A stretch of 64,000 nt of DNA from Stenotrophomonas africana (GTDB taxonomy: Bacteria > Pseudomonadota > Gammaproteobacteria > Xanthomonadales > Xanthomonadaceae), in NCBI RefSeq assembly GCF_013004645.1, contig NZ_JABEME010000008.1, positions 183,172-247,171 on the forward strand, in the 5' to 3' direction. The notes beneath the pieces were generated by a model, which was not told where the DNA came from, ran no database searches, and was given only the letters and a program-made list of their open reading frames with translations. Position 1 is the first letter of the stretch; each line of letters begins with the position of its first letter. Below, piece after piece: positions 35,940 to 45,215 of the stretch. A program made the position numbers and the translations under genes.

Positions 35940-35979
35940 CTTTCCAACTTCCAGCAAGGGAAGTTCAGATTGGGCTAGG

Positions 35980-36246
35980 TCATGGGCTGCCTGCCTCCCT
36001 CAGAGATTGAGGTGCCTGAGATCGAAGGTATGCGCTGACATCGGCGGCGTGAGCGAACCACCCGCGACGACCTTGTGGACGAAACAGCGTCACTGGCAAA
36101 CGACCTGTGGCGCTTGCCCGCCTAAGTGCTGCCGGGCTATTGAAGCCGAGCAGTCGCGACAGGTCTTTGGCCGGCACCAGCCCGCCATAGGTTTGCGCCA
36201 CCCAAGCCACAGACAATGCATCCGGCTCTTTACTTGGTAGGCTCAC
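35980..36246 (-). CDS. small HTH (excisionase/MerR-like) DNA-binding protein
   Basis: An 88-residue protein. The GTG at 36246 is chosen because GGAG stands five bases upstream; an ATG at 36273 would overlap the operator-like palindrome. The sequence SVAWVAQTYGGLVPAKDLSR, then GFNSPAALRRASATGRLPV and a WFAHAADVSAYL ending, is the pattern of winged-helix proteins of the excisionase/MerR-like HTH group common on plasmids and islands. It probably regulates its own gene and the divergent 36352 gene through the dyad at 36262-36284. Confidence 0.7.
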   Translation of the reverse strand: MSLPSKEPDALSVAWVAQTYGGLVPAKDLSRLLGFNSPAALRRASATGRLPVTLFRPQGRRGWFAHAADVSAYLRSQAPQSLREAGSP

Positions 36247-36261
36247 GTACGCTCCAGTGAT

Positions 36262-36284
36262 GCTAGGTTCCAAGTAACCCTAGC
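36262..36284. promoter_or_regulatory. operator-like dyad between HTH gene and unknown gene
   Basis: GCTAGGTT, a six-base centre, then AACCCTAGC: an imperfect inverted repeat just upstream of the HTH start and in the divergent promoter region. A binding site for the HTH protein is inferred. Confidence 0.45.
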
Positions 36285-36351
36285 GCTCTACCGTAGGCTT
36301 TTCATCCAGCAGAACTACCCTTCCAACGTCTACTTTTTTTGGAGGTTTCCG

Positions 36352-37233
36352 ATGGGGGAGTTGCACGAAGCTTGCCAAGTACTCCAAGCGTTACAGTGCT
36401 CCAATTTGGGTCGTCCTGCCTCTGATGCATCGGACAGGCTGCACTCCAGGATTCTCTGGAATGCATGGTCTCTGGTGGAAGGCGGGGAGGAAGAGTTGAG
36501 GGCACGCTATGTTCTTCGGCGCCAGAGCCTAGATGGTGCGTTGATGATGCGCAGCGATGAGTTCAGTGCATATCGGCAGGGACTGCGATCACTATCACTG
36601 AGGCGGCGCAAGCACCTTGCCTTGCAGTACCCCCAACTTGAGGCGGTGCTTAAGTGGCCCTTTGCAGCCCTCAGCCATCGAGAGTGGGATATGAGGACGG
36701 TTGTTGGCTGGAATCGCCTATTTACATCCAGCGCCGGGCTGCTCGGGGTGCGCTATTCATTCCCAGGCGACACGGCCAGCACTGATGAGAACCGCGTGCC
36801 GGTGATGGCATATGACCTGGATGGTCTTTATCAACGAGGTGACATCTATGGCTTTCTCATGCTCGCCTGCGCGTATCGCCTGTTCTACTTGCAGCGGTTG
36901 GCTGATCGCCAGTGGTATGCGGCAAGCCACATGATTCGAGCACTGTCTGGAGCATGCAGAGATCCCAGAGTGCGTCCATACGCCCATGAGTTGATCGCAC
37001 AGACGAAGCAACTTCTTCGCCTGCTGCCGGACACCAGCTTTCCAATTCACGTGAATGACGACGTGATCTGGGATCAGATCCGGAACGACGTCCACGAGCC
37101 CTCCTACTTGATGAGGCGTGCTGCTGAAAGGCGTGGCGTTCACATCCCAGAGCCTGTAAGCCCAATCATCTCCTACCGATACCAAAAGTGCGCGCCTCAT
37201 CAACGGCCTTTGCTGTTCGCGCGCAACGGGTAG
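36352..37233 (+). CDS. hypothetical protein beside the Tn7-like module
   Basis: A 293-residue protein with a GGAGG eight bases before the ATG. It is helical and Arg-rich, with blocks such as YRQGLRSLSLRRRKHLALQY, an aromatic-rich FLMLACAYRLFYLQRL, and QTKQLLRLLPDTSF near the end. No signal peptide, zinc motif or catalytic signature is visible and I do not recognise the family. Divergence from the HTH gene over a shared dyad suggests it is the regulated partner. It may be transposon cargo or an accessory transposition factor (a TnsE-like role is conceivable but unsupported). Confidence 0.7.
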   Translation: MGELHEACQVLQALQCSNLGRPASDASDRLHSRILWNAWSLVEGGEEELRARYVLRRQSLDGALMMRSDEFSAYRQGLRSLSLRRRKHLALQYPQLEAVLKWPFAALSHREWDMRTVVGWNRLFTSSAGLLGVRYSFPGDTASTDENRVPVMAYDLDGLYQRGDIYGFLMLACAYRLFYLQRLADRQWYAASHMIRALSGACRDPRVRPYAHELIAQTKQLLRLLPDTSFPIHVNDDVIWDQIRNDVHEPSYLMRRAAERRGVHIPEPVSPIISYRYQKCAPHQRPLLFARNG

Positions 37234-37312
37234 TCTTCTGCGCTGACGAGGCCAAAGATCTGCTGCGGCCGAGGGCGGGGCCGGAAGGTCGGCTAGTATC
37301 CGCGATCGCCTT

Positions 37313-37567
37313 CTATTCGAAAAATACCCTCTGGCAATGGGCTATAGACTGATCCAAATACGGCTTTCGAAATGCGCCCATCGCTGCGGGAATTACCATC
37401 GAAGGAGCCTTGTTCTCGTGAATCCAGCGCATTGCCTGCATCAATTGGCCGTGGCTAAACACGACCACCTGCTCATGCTCGGAATAGGATTCGAGAATGC
37501 GTAGTGCTCGCTCAGCGCGGGCAATTGGCTGGGCAAATTTGCGGTGGGTGTTGCTCTGTCGGTAAGT
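37313..37567 (-). pseudogene. C-terminal fragment of a histidine phosphatase
   Basis: The last 84 codons of a phosphoglycerate-mutase-like phosphatase: IARAERALRILESYSEHEQV, then VVVFSHGQLMQAMRW with the second catalytic His, ending at a natural stop. The N-terminal RHG motif is missing. Upstream the frame runs into antisense of a ParB fragment, so the gene was cut at about 37567. Confidence 0.7.
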
Positions 37568-37579
37568 CTCAGTTCCGAT

Positions 37580-37933
37580 CACAAGGGCCTGATCGCGAAG
37601 CTGCTGGGTGCCGTTGACTTCGATATGGCTGATCACTTCCAGCCGACTGCCGACAACTACTTGGGCCGGATCTCCAAGCCGTTCGTTGTCGCGGCGTTGA
37701 CCGAGGCCAAGCAGGTCAATGGCAACGCGAACAAGGAAGGTTTGCTCGCGATGAAGAAGGGTGTGCTCGCTGCCGAAGCCGAAAAGCGGCTGGCCGGCAC
37801 CGGCTGGTTGCCTAAGCCGATCTGGGGTCCGAAGGCCGAGACTAAGCCTGCCGCGAAGGGCAAGGCTCCAACCGTCAAGAAGGTCCGCGCAAAGTCTGCC
37901 AAGACCAAGCCACCCGCTGCCTTTGCCTCCTAA
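37580..37933 (+). pseudogene. C-terminal fragment of a plasmid-type ParB
   Basis: The segment LIAKLLGAVDFDMADHFQPT, then DNYLGRISKPFVVAALTEA and MKKGVLAAEAEKRLAGTGWL, matches the C-terminal part of plasmid and integrative-element ParB/RepB proteins (the region ending in W-LP-P). A Lys/Ala-rich tail follows. The N-terminal nuclease/HTH part is absent. The break coincides with the end of the phosphatase fragment, so both were joined by one recombination event. A terminator follows at 37999. Confidence 0.7.
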
Positions 37934-37998
37934 GCGCACAGGTCGCAGGGCCTAGCCCGGCCACCTAACTCCCACGACAGGATCCCACCATGATTCAG

Positions 37999-38024
37999 CG
38001 CCACCCACGGGTGGCGTTTTCTTT
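37999..38024 (+). terminator. Rho-independent terminator after the ParB fragment
   Basis: CGCCACCC, loop AC, GGGTGGCG, then TTTTCTTT. Confidence 0.75.
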
Positions 38025-38163
38025 CCCGCAGAGCTGTACGCGGTGAAGTCGCGGTTTGCCTACGGCACACGGCAATTTGGGGCGTCCAGCTGCTTAGCCA
38101 ATCGGCTCGTACCTGGCCGCCGTCGTGGCCGGCCATGCAGGCGATATCAGCTAGCTCGAAAGG

Positions 38164-38502
38164 TCACTTGCCGTTCTTGCGGTTTTTGTCAGAGTTAAGT
38201 AGCTGCGTGATGCGAGCGGGGGTGAGATCCAGAGTCTGGGCCACTCGTGCGCGCGCACCTCTAGGATTAGTCTGGGACTCGATTTCGACGAGCATGCCGA
38301 CGTATCGAGCCTTCCCGCAGCCCGTGAAGGCATGATAGGCCGCTTTGCTTTGTTGCTTCTGGATGTCCGATAGCTTGGCCTGTTCAGCTTTGATCTCGTG
38401 CATTGAGTCGGCAACGCGCTGAAAGCCATCGACCACCACGCTCATCATCAACTCGAGTGGTTCGTTAGAACTTGGGGTTTTAGGAGGCATGTCTGTGCTC
38501 AC
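38164..38502 (-). CDS. small putative DNA-binding protein of plasmid type
   Basis: A 112-residue protein; start GTG 38502 (or ATG 38490). The middle is helical (VADSMHEIKAEQAKLSDIQK). The C-terminus RARVAQTLDLTPARITQLLN is a convincing helix-turn-helix. It is preceded by an AT-rich palindromic region at 38540-38591, which is its likely own operator. Such small proteins are often partition or copy-control accessories on plasmids. Next to the ParB relic it suggests that this end of the island came from a plasmid or ICE. Confidence 0.65.
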   Translation of the reverse strand: MSTDMPPKTPSSNEPLELMMSVVVDGFQRVADSMHEIKAEQAKLSDIQKQQSKAAYHAFTGCGKARYVGMLVEIESQTNPRGARARVAQTLDLTPARITQLLNSDKNRKNGK

Positions 38503-38539
38503 TCACATCTGCGGGGGTGCTAGAGCCTATCGTTCCTCA

Positions 38540-38591
38540 AGCCTAAAGTAAATATATTTATTTAGAAAAGGTAAACATTTTTGTTTAGGCT
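38540..38591. promoter_or_regulatory. AT-rich palindromic promoter/operator
   Basis: AGCCTAAA at 38540-38547 and TTTAGGCT at 38584-38591 flank a very AT-rich centre with repeated TAAA/TTTA units (TATATTTATTTAG), in otherwise GC-rich DNA. It is a candidate operator or iteron-like site for the adjacent HTH protein. Confidence 0.5.
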
Positions 38592-38804
38592 GGCGGGCGC
38601 GGCCGCCTCCCATTGACGCAATGGTTCTGGACCATTGTCTGCTGCTGCGGGCTAGGCTCGCGTGCCTGGCGCCACACAATCTTCGCCGCTCAAAGATGGG
38701 CAAAGCACGTTCCAAGCCCTGACAGTCTGCACAGACTATGGGGTTCCGGTGGGCACCTACTTTGGTGATGGGATCAAAAGGGCTCTGACCCCGGCCGGGC
38801 AGCG
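38592..38804. other. right edge of the island, no gene seen
   Basis: With 38503-38591 this makes about 300 bases without a supported gene. The half-palindrome AAAAGGGCTCTGACCCC at 38771-38787 is the mirror partner of the one at 20023-20046. Confidence 0.4.
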
Positions 38805-39119
38805 TTACACCGGGTAGCCGGTGGCTTCCCGGGCCTTCTTCCAGGCGCTTTCGAATTCGCGCGCGGAGATTTCGTCGTCCTCGTCGAAATCCAGGAACGA
38901 CACCGGCTGGTCGGCCAGCAGGAAGCGGTCATCGCTGTGGGCATGCTCGTCGGCCCAGACCATCTTGGTGCCGTAGATTTCCACCTGGCGCACGATCTTC
39001 TCGCCGCGGGCTTCCATCAGCACGTTGCCCTTGCCGAGGCCCGATTCGGCCCAGTGCTTGTAGTACTTCTTTGCGGCGGATTTCGTGCCGGGTTTTGCGT
39101 TGTGCTTTGCGTAGGTCAT
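38805..39119 (-). CDS. conserved hypothetical protein
   Basis: A 104-residue soluble protein with a basic N-terminus (MTYAKHNAKPGTKSAAKKYY) and an acidic C-terminal half (FDEDDEISAREFESAW). No known motif. Codon bias is that of the core genome. It is the first core gene right of the island. Confidence 0.7.
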   Translation of the reverse strand: MTYAKHNAKPGTKSAAKKYYKHWAESGLGKGNVLMEARGEKIVRQVEIYGTKMVWADEHAHSDDRFLLADQPVSFLDFDEDDEISAREFESAWKKAREATGYPV

Positions 39120-39203
39120 TGCAGGGGTCCTGGCCGCAGGCGCGGCCGGAAAGTTCGGAATGACGCCATTATCGCCCGACCTGGCTGCACGCAGGAGAGC
39201 GCT

Positions 39204-40379
39204 TCATTGGGCCGGCACCGGCAACGCCACGCCCTTCGGCCACAGCATCCAGATATTGCCCTTCTGCTTCATGTCGCCGGCCAGCTTGCCGGCGGCATCG
39301 CCGCTGCCCCAGTACAGGTCGGCGCGCACTTCACCGGCAATCGCACCGCCGGTGTCCTGTGCGGCCACCGGGCGCACCACCGGGCTGCCGTCCGGGCGCG
39401 TGGTGGACAGCCACAGCAGGCTGCCCAGCGGGACCACGGTGCGGTCCACCGCCACGCTGTAACCGGCGGTGAGTGGCACGTTCAGTGAACCGCGCGGCCC
39501 CTCCGGGCTGTCCGGATTGCGCACGAAGAACACGTAGCTGGGATTGCTGCGCAGCAGTTCCGGCACGCGCGCGGGATTGGCCCGGGCCCACGCGCGGATC
39601 GCGTCCATGGTGACGTCTTCCTTCTTCAGCTGGCCCTGGTCCACCAGCCAGCGTCCGATCGCGCGGTAGGGGTGGCCGTTCTGTTCGGCATAGGCCAGGC
39701 GCACCTGCTTGCCATCGCCCAGGCGCACACGACCCGACCCTTGGATCTGCAGCAGCTGCAGGTCCATCGGATCGGTCAGCCAGGCCAGCACCGGCGCCTT
39801 GGCGCCCTTGGCCGCGATGGTACCGGCGTCGTCATAGGGCTTGAGCACTTTGCCTTCGACGCGCCCGCGCAGGCGCTTGCCCTTCAGTTCCGGATAGAGG
39901 CTCTCCAGCTGCACAACCACCAGATCATCCGGCGTGCCATAGACCGGCACCGTCGCCTTCTCGGTGCGGGTCAGGCTGCCGGCGTAGATCGGCTCGTAGT
40001 AGCCGGTGATCAGCCCGTCGGCCTGGTGGCCGCCGGCACGCAGTGCGTAGACATCGAGGTCGCGCTGCAGGAACTGGCGGATCGCGGCCGGGTCCTTGTC
40101 CACCACCGTCGCGGCGGTGGCGCAGGGTCTGGCCCAGACCGCATCGTTCTTCAGGCGCGTGCAGCTGCTGCGCCAGGCAACGAAGCCGGCCTGCAGATCG
40201 CTGTCGGAAACGGGCGGCAATGCGCTCCATGCAGCCTTGGCGTAGGTGGCCGCTGGCGGTGTGGCCGGCGTCGGCACTTCGGATCCGGTGCGGGGAGCGG
40301 TGGTTGAGCAGCCGGCGAGCACGGCCGCTGCCAACAGGGTCCAGTGCCTGCGCTTGAAGAAGGTGGTGGAATCGATCAT
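39204..40379 (-). CDS. mltA: membrane-bound lytic transglycosylase A
   Basis: A 391-residue lipoprotein. The start MIDSTTFFKR at 40379 gives a signal peptide with lipobox LAGC; the longer frame upstream is antisense to nothing useful and lacks a signal. MltA features: GLITGYYEPIYAGS, LLQIQGSGRVRLGDG, RAIGRWLVDQGQL and the 3D-domain end PVAAQDTGGAIAGEVRAD with the catalytic Asp. It cleaves peptidoglycan to 1,6-anhydromuropeptides at the outer membrane. It lies beside an amidase gene on the same strand. Confidence 0.94.
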   Translation of the reverse strand: MIDSTTFFKRRHWTLLAAAVLAGCSTTAPRTGSEVPTPATPPAATYAKAAWSALPPVSDSDLQAGFVAWRSSCTRLKNDAVWARPCATAATVVDKDPAAIRQFLQRDLDVYALRAGGHQADGLITGYYEPIYAGSLTRTEKATVPVYGTPDDLVVVQLESLYPELKGKRLRGRVEGKVLKPYDDAGTIAAKGAKAPVLAWLTDPMDLQLLQIQGSGRVRLGDGKQVRLAYAEQNGHPYRAIGRWLVDQGQLKKEDVTMDAIRAWARANPARVPELLRSNPSYVFFVRNPDSPEGPRGSLNVPLTAGYSVAVDRTVVPLGSLLWLSTTRPDGSPVVRPVAAQDTGGAIAGEVRADLYWGSGDAAGKLAGDMKQKGNIWMLWPKGVALPVPAQ

Positions 40380-40446
40380 GCCGCCATGGTGGCGGCCCGG
40401 CCGCTGGGCGGCAACCCAGCGTGGGGTCAAGCGTTCATGCGCCGGG

Positions 40447-41193
40447 TCACGGCATCTGCAGCAGCAGTGAGTGCAGGATGCGGGCGTCTTCGGCATCCAG
40501 CGTCTTCGGCAGGTCATCGCGGCCACGGAAACGGCGGTGGAAGGCGGCGACGGTGGCTTCGCGGTTGTCCAGCGGATAGCCGAAACGGGCCAGTGCATTC
40601 CAGGCATCGAAACCTCCCGGCGCAGCACCATCGGCCGCACGCGGCCAGATGCCGAAACCGGCCTCGGCCAGCTGCTGCCAGGGGAAGAACCGGCTCGGAT
40701 CCTGCTTGCGCGTCGGCGCCAGGTCGGCATGGCCGATCACCTGGCGCGGCGGAATGTTGAGGCGGGTGGTGAGATCGCGCAGCAGCACGATCAGCGATTC
40801 GATCTGCGCCGCACTGAACGGGCTGCGGCCATCGTTGTCGAGCTCGATGCCGATCGAGGCTGAATTGAGATCGGTGATGGTGCCCCAGCGCCCGGCACCT
40901 GCATGCCAGGCACGCCGCTCGTCGGCGACCAGCTGGTAGCGATGGCCATCGGCACCGATCAGGTAGTGTGCACTGACTGGCCCACCGCTGTTGGCGGTAC
41001 GCAGCGTATGCAGGCTCTGCTGTACCGATTTCTGCTCGGTGTGGTGGATGACGATGATGACCGGCGTGCGTGCGTTCTGGTTGGGTGAAGGCACCCAGGT
41101 GGCAAGCGGGTTGCGGGTTTCCTGCGGCGTGGAGGCGCAAGCGGCCAGCAGCAGGCAGGCCGAGAGCATCAGGGCGGTGCGGATCGGGTGCAT
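40447..41193 (-). CDS. amiD: N-acetylmuramoyl-L-alanine amidase, AmiD-type lipoprotein
   Basis: A 248-residue Amidase_2 protein. Start at 41193 with signal and lipobox LAAC. Zinc ligands are visible in IVIHHTEQ (His) and VIGHADLAPTRKQDPS (His and Asp), with SIGIELDNDGRSPF between. It hydrolyses the amide between MurNAc or anhydro-MurNAc and L-Ala, working with lytic transglycosylases such as the downstream mltA. Outer-membrane lipoprotein by family. Confidence 0.92.
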   Translation of the reverse strand: MHPIRTALMLSACLLLAACASTPQETRNPLATWVPSPNQNARTPVIIVIHHTEQKSVQQSLHTLRTANSGGPVSAHYLIGADGHRYQLVADERRAWHAGAGRWGTITDLNSASIGIELDNDGRSPFSAAQIESLIVLLRDLTTRLNIPPRQVIGHADLAPTRKQDPSRFFPWQQLAEAGFGIWPRAADGAAPGGFDAWNALARFGYPLDNREATVAAFHRRFRGRDDLPKTLDAEDARILHSLLLQMP

Positions 41194-41214
41194 GGCCTGA
41201 TTGTGCGCGATCGC

Positions 41215-41420
41215 GCCTGATGATGCATGCCACGGTGCCGAGCAAGCCTGGCACCCACCAGAGAGGATGCGGCAGATCCACGCCATGCGTGGATGGGCTA
41301 CCCGCTGTGCCGACCGACGGTCGGCACCCACCCGAGCAGGAGCAGGAGCAGGAGCAGTGCCAGGCGATCCTGGCACCCACCAGTAGAAGTGCCGACCAAC
41401 GGTCGGCACCCACAACATCA
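41215..41420. repeat. REP cluster with a (GAGCAG)4 run
   Basis: Between amiD and amtB lie at least five short palindromes: GGTGCCGAGC region, ATCCACGCC/GCGTGGAT, two copies of GTGCCGACC/GGTCGGCAC, and GTGCCAGG/CCTGGCAC. Four exact GAGCAG hexamers lie at 41334-41357. No gene is present. Confidence 0.7.
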
Positions 41421-41442
41421 ATGCAGCAGCTCCGCCGCTACT

Positions 41443-42873
41443 TCAGGCCTCGTAGGCCGATTCGCCGTGCGAAGTCACATCCAGGCCGGTACGTTCGGCC
41501 TCTTCGGTCACGCGCAGGCCGACCACGCTGCGCACCACCAGCAGGATCAGCGTGGTCACCACCGCCGACCAGACCACGGTCAGCCCGACGCTGACCACCT
41601 GCACCCAGACCTGGTGCGCGATATCCAGATCGGCCTTGGTGCCGCCCAGCGACTGCGCACTGAACACGCCAGTGAGGATCGCGCCGACGATGCCGCCGAC
41701 ACCATGCACACCGAACACGTCGGCGGTGTCGTCCACCTTCAACAGGCGCTTGAGACCGGTCACGCCCCAGACGCAGACCACGCCGGCGACCAAGCCGATG
41801 ACGATCGCGCCCAGCGGGCCGACGGTGCCGCAGGCCGGGGTGATGCCGACCAGGCCGGCCACCGCACCCGAGGCCGCGCCCAGCGCCGACGGCTTGCCCT
41901 TGCCGATCGCCTCCACCAGTGTCCAGCCGAGTACGGCGGCAGCGGTGGCCAGCACGGTGTTGAGGAAGGCCAGCGAGGCCACCGTATCAGCGGCGGCGGC
42001 GGAGCCGGCATTGAAGCCGAACCAGCCGACCCACAGCAGCATCGCGCCGATGTAGGTGAACGGCACGTTGTGCGGCTTCAGCGCGGTCTGGCCGTAGCCC
42101 AGGCGCTTGCCGACGAACCATGCGGCCACCAGGCCAGCCACACCGGCGTTGATGTGGACCACGGTGCCACCGGCGAAGTCGATCGCACCCAGTTCGCCCA
42201 GGTAACCGCCACCCCAGACGATGTGCGCCATCGGGATGTAGCTGAGGGTGAACCACAGTGCCGAGAACAGCAGCACCGCGCGGAACTTGATGCGCTCGGC
42301 GAACGCGCCGACGATCAGCGCGGTGGTGATGCCGGCGAAGGTCGACTGGAACGCGACGAACAGATAGTCCGGCAGGCCCTTGATCGGCGTGTTGCCCACC
42401 GAGTCGGGGGTGAAGCCCTTGAGGAAGGCGAATTCGGTGAACGAGCCGAAGAACGGATTGCCCGCGCTGAACACCGCGCTGTAGCCGTAGGCCACCCACA
42501 GCAGCAACACCAGCGAGAACACCACCAGGATCTGGCTGAGTACCGACAGCACGTTCTTCGAACGCACCAGGCCGCCGTAGAACAGGGCCAGGCCCGGCAC
42601 CACCATCAGCAGCACCAGCAGGGTGGAAGTGAGCATCCAGGCGACGTCGCCACGATCATAGGCGGCGGCCGCTTCGGCCACGGCCGGCGCAGCGGCTGCG
42701 GCAACCGGATCCTGCAGTGGTTCAACGGCCACACTTTCGCTCGGCAACGGCGAGACCTGCGCCTGGGCATGGGCATTGCCCGGCCAGGCACCGGCGGCCA
42801 GCGCGCTGAGCAGCATCAACAGGCACACCAGATGGAACCGGGCCTGCCACCCGGTGAGAAGGCGCATCTTCAT
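41443..42873 (-). CDS. amtB: ammonium transporter AmtB
   Basis: A 476-residue inner-membrane channel with a cleaved signal-like N-terminus (residues 1-33, ending AHAQ), a long Ala-rich periplasmic stretch, then eleven membrane helices. Amt hallmarks: DRGDVAWMLTSTLLVLLM, GLALFYGGLVRSKN, FGFNAGSAAAAD and GVHGVGGIVGAILTG with the pore His. The ATG at 42873 has GGAG upstream. It lies 22 bases after glnK, the usual PII-gated glnK-amtB operon. Confidence 0.96.
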   Translation of the reverse strand: MKMRLLTGWQARFHLVCLLMLLSALAAGAWPGNAHAQAQVSPLPSESVAVEPLQDPVAAAAAPAVAEAAAAYDRGDVAWMLTSTLLVLLMVVPGLALFYGGLVRSKNVLSVLSQILVVFSLVLLLWVAYGYSAVFSAGNPFFGSFTEFAFLKGFTPDSVGNTPIKGLPDYLFVAFQSTFAGITTALIVGAFAERIKFRAVLLFSALWFTLSYIPMAHIVWGGGYLGELGAIDFAGGTVVHINAGVAGLVAAWFVGKRLGYGQTALKPHNVPFTYIGAMLLWVGWFGFNAGSAAAADTVASLAFLNTVLATAAAVLGWTLVEAIGKGKPSALGAASGAVAGLVGITPACGTVGPLGAIVIGLVAGVVCVWGVTGLKRLLKVDDTADVFGVHGVGGIVGAILTGVFSAQSLGGTKADLDIAHQVWVQVVSVGLTVVWSAVVTTLILLVVRSVVGLRVTEEAERTGLDVTSHGESAYEA

Positions 42874-42895
42874 TGGGGGAGTCTCCGGAAGGGGG

Positions 42896-44991
<2,096 letters not shown>

Positions 44992-45032
44992 CGGTACGAC
45001 CTCGGATGGGGATGAATGCCTGCTGAGGTACA

Positions 45033-45047
45033 GCAACGACCGTGCCA
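45033..45047 (-). promoter_or_regulatory. sigma54 promoter of glnA
   Basis: On the minus strand TGGCACGGTCGTTGC matches the -24/-12 consensus TGGCACGnnnnTTGC at every fixed position. The -12 end lies about 42 bases upstream of the glnA start codon. Confidence 0.92.
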
Positions 45048-45094
45048 ACTTTTTACAGCCCGCAAGTCATTGATTTCAAAAAGAGTGCCCCGGA

Positions 45095-45156
45095 CCGGTG
45101 CACATCGGTGCGCACCAATGAGGTGCGCCCGCCACCAGACGCACCCGTTTGGTGCA
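45095..45156. promoter_or_regulatory. NtrC-binding enhancer of glnA
   Basis: Two full dyads, GCGCACCAATGAGGTGCGC (45110-45128) and CGCACCCGTTTGGTGCA (45140-45156), plus an overlapping GGTGCACATCGGTGCG (about 45097-45112), all fit the NtrC pattern GCAC-N-GGTGC. They lie about 80-130 bases upstream of the expected glnA start point, the classic enhancer distance. Confidence 0.85.
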
Positions 45157-45215
45157 GCAGGGATCGTCTATCCTCTCGACCTTCTTCCTTCCTGCCGCGC
45201 GTGCCCGCACCGTCC

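Larger units (their letters stand above)
30947..37233 (-). mobile_element. Tn7-like transposon core (tnsAB-tnsC-tniQ); ends unresolved
   Basis: Three tightly spaced genes form the complete core of a Tn7-like element. Exact ends are not found. A right end close to tnsAB is expected in 35747-35979, where imperfect repeats resembling TnsB sites occur, or beyond the accessory genes near 37240-37310. No convincing terminal inverted repeat or target duplication was found by eye. The cargo may include the small genes around 30-31 kb. Confidence 0.6.
20047..38770. mobile_element. accessory genomic island between ntrBC and the mltA/amtB side
   Basis: About 18.7 kb of genes unlike the surrounding core: CBASS, nuclease and KAP proteins, pseudogenes, a tRNA fragment, a Tn7-like module and plasmid scars. 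Many of its genes have more varied, lower-GC codon use than the flanks. Left and right limits are placed at two matching half-palindromes (20023-20046 and about 38771-38786). No tyrosine or serine integrase is visible. Limits are inference. Confidence 0.6.

Noticed and set aside
36352..37233. Calling the unknown gene a TnsE homolog
   Set aside because: Position is suggestive but no TnsE sequence pattern is visible.
38527..38715. 62-codon minus-strand ORF at the right island edge
   Set aside because: It crosses the AT-rich operator and has no ribosome-binding site or recognisable sequence.
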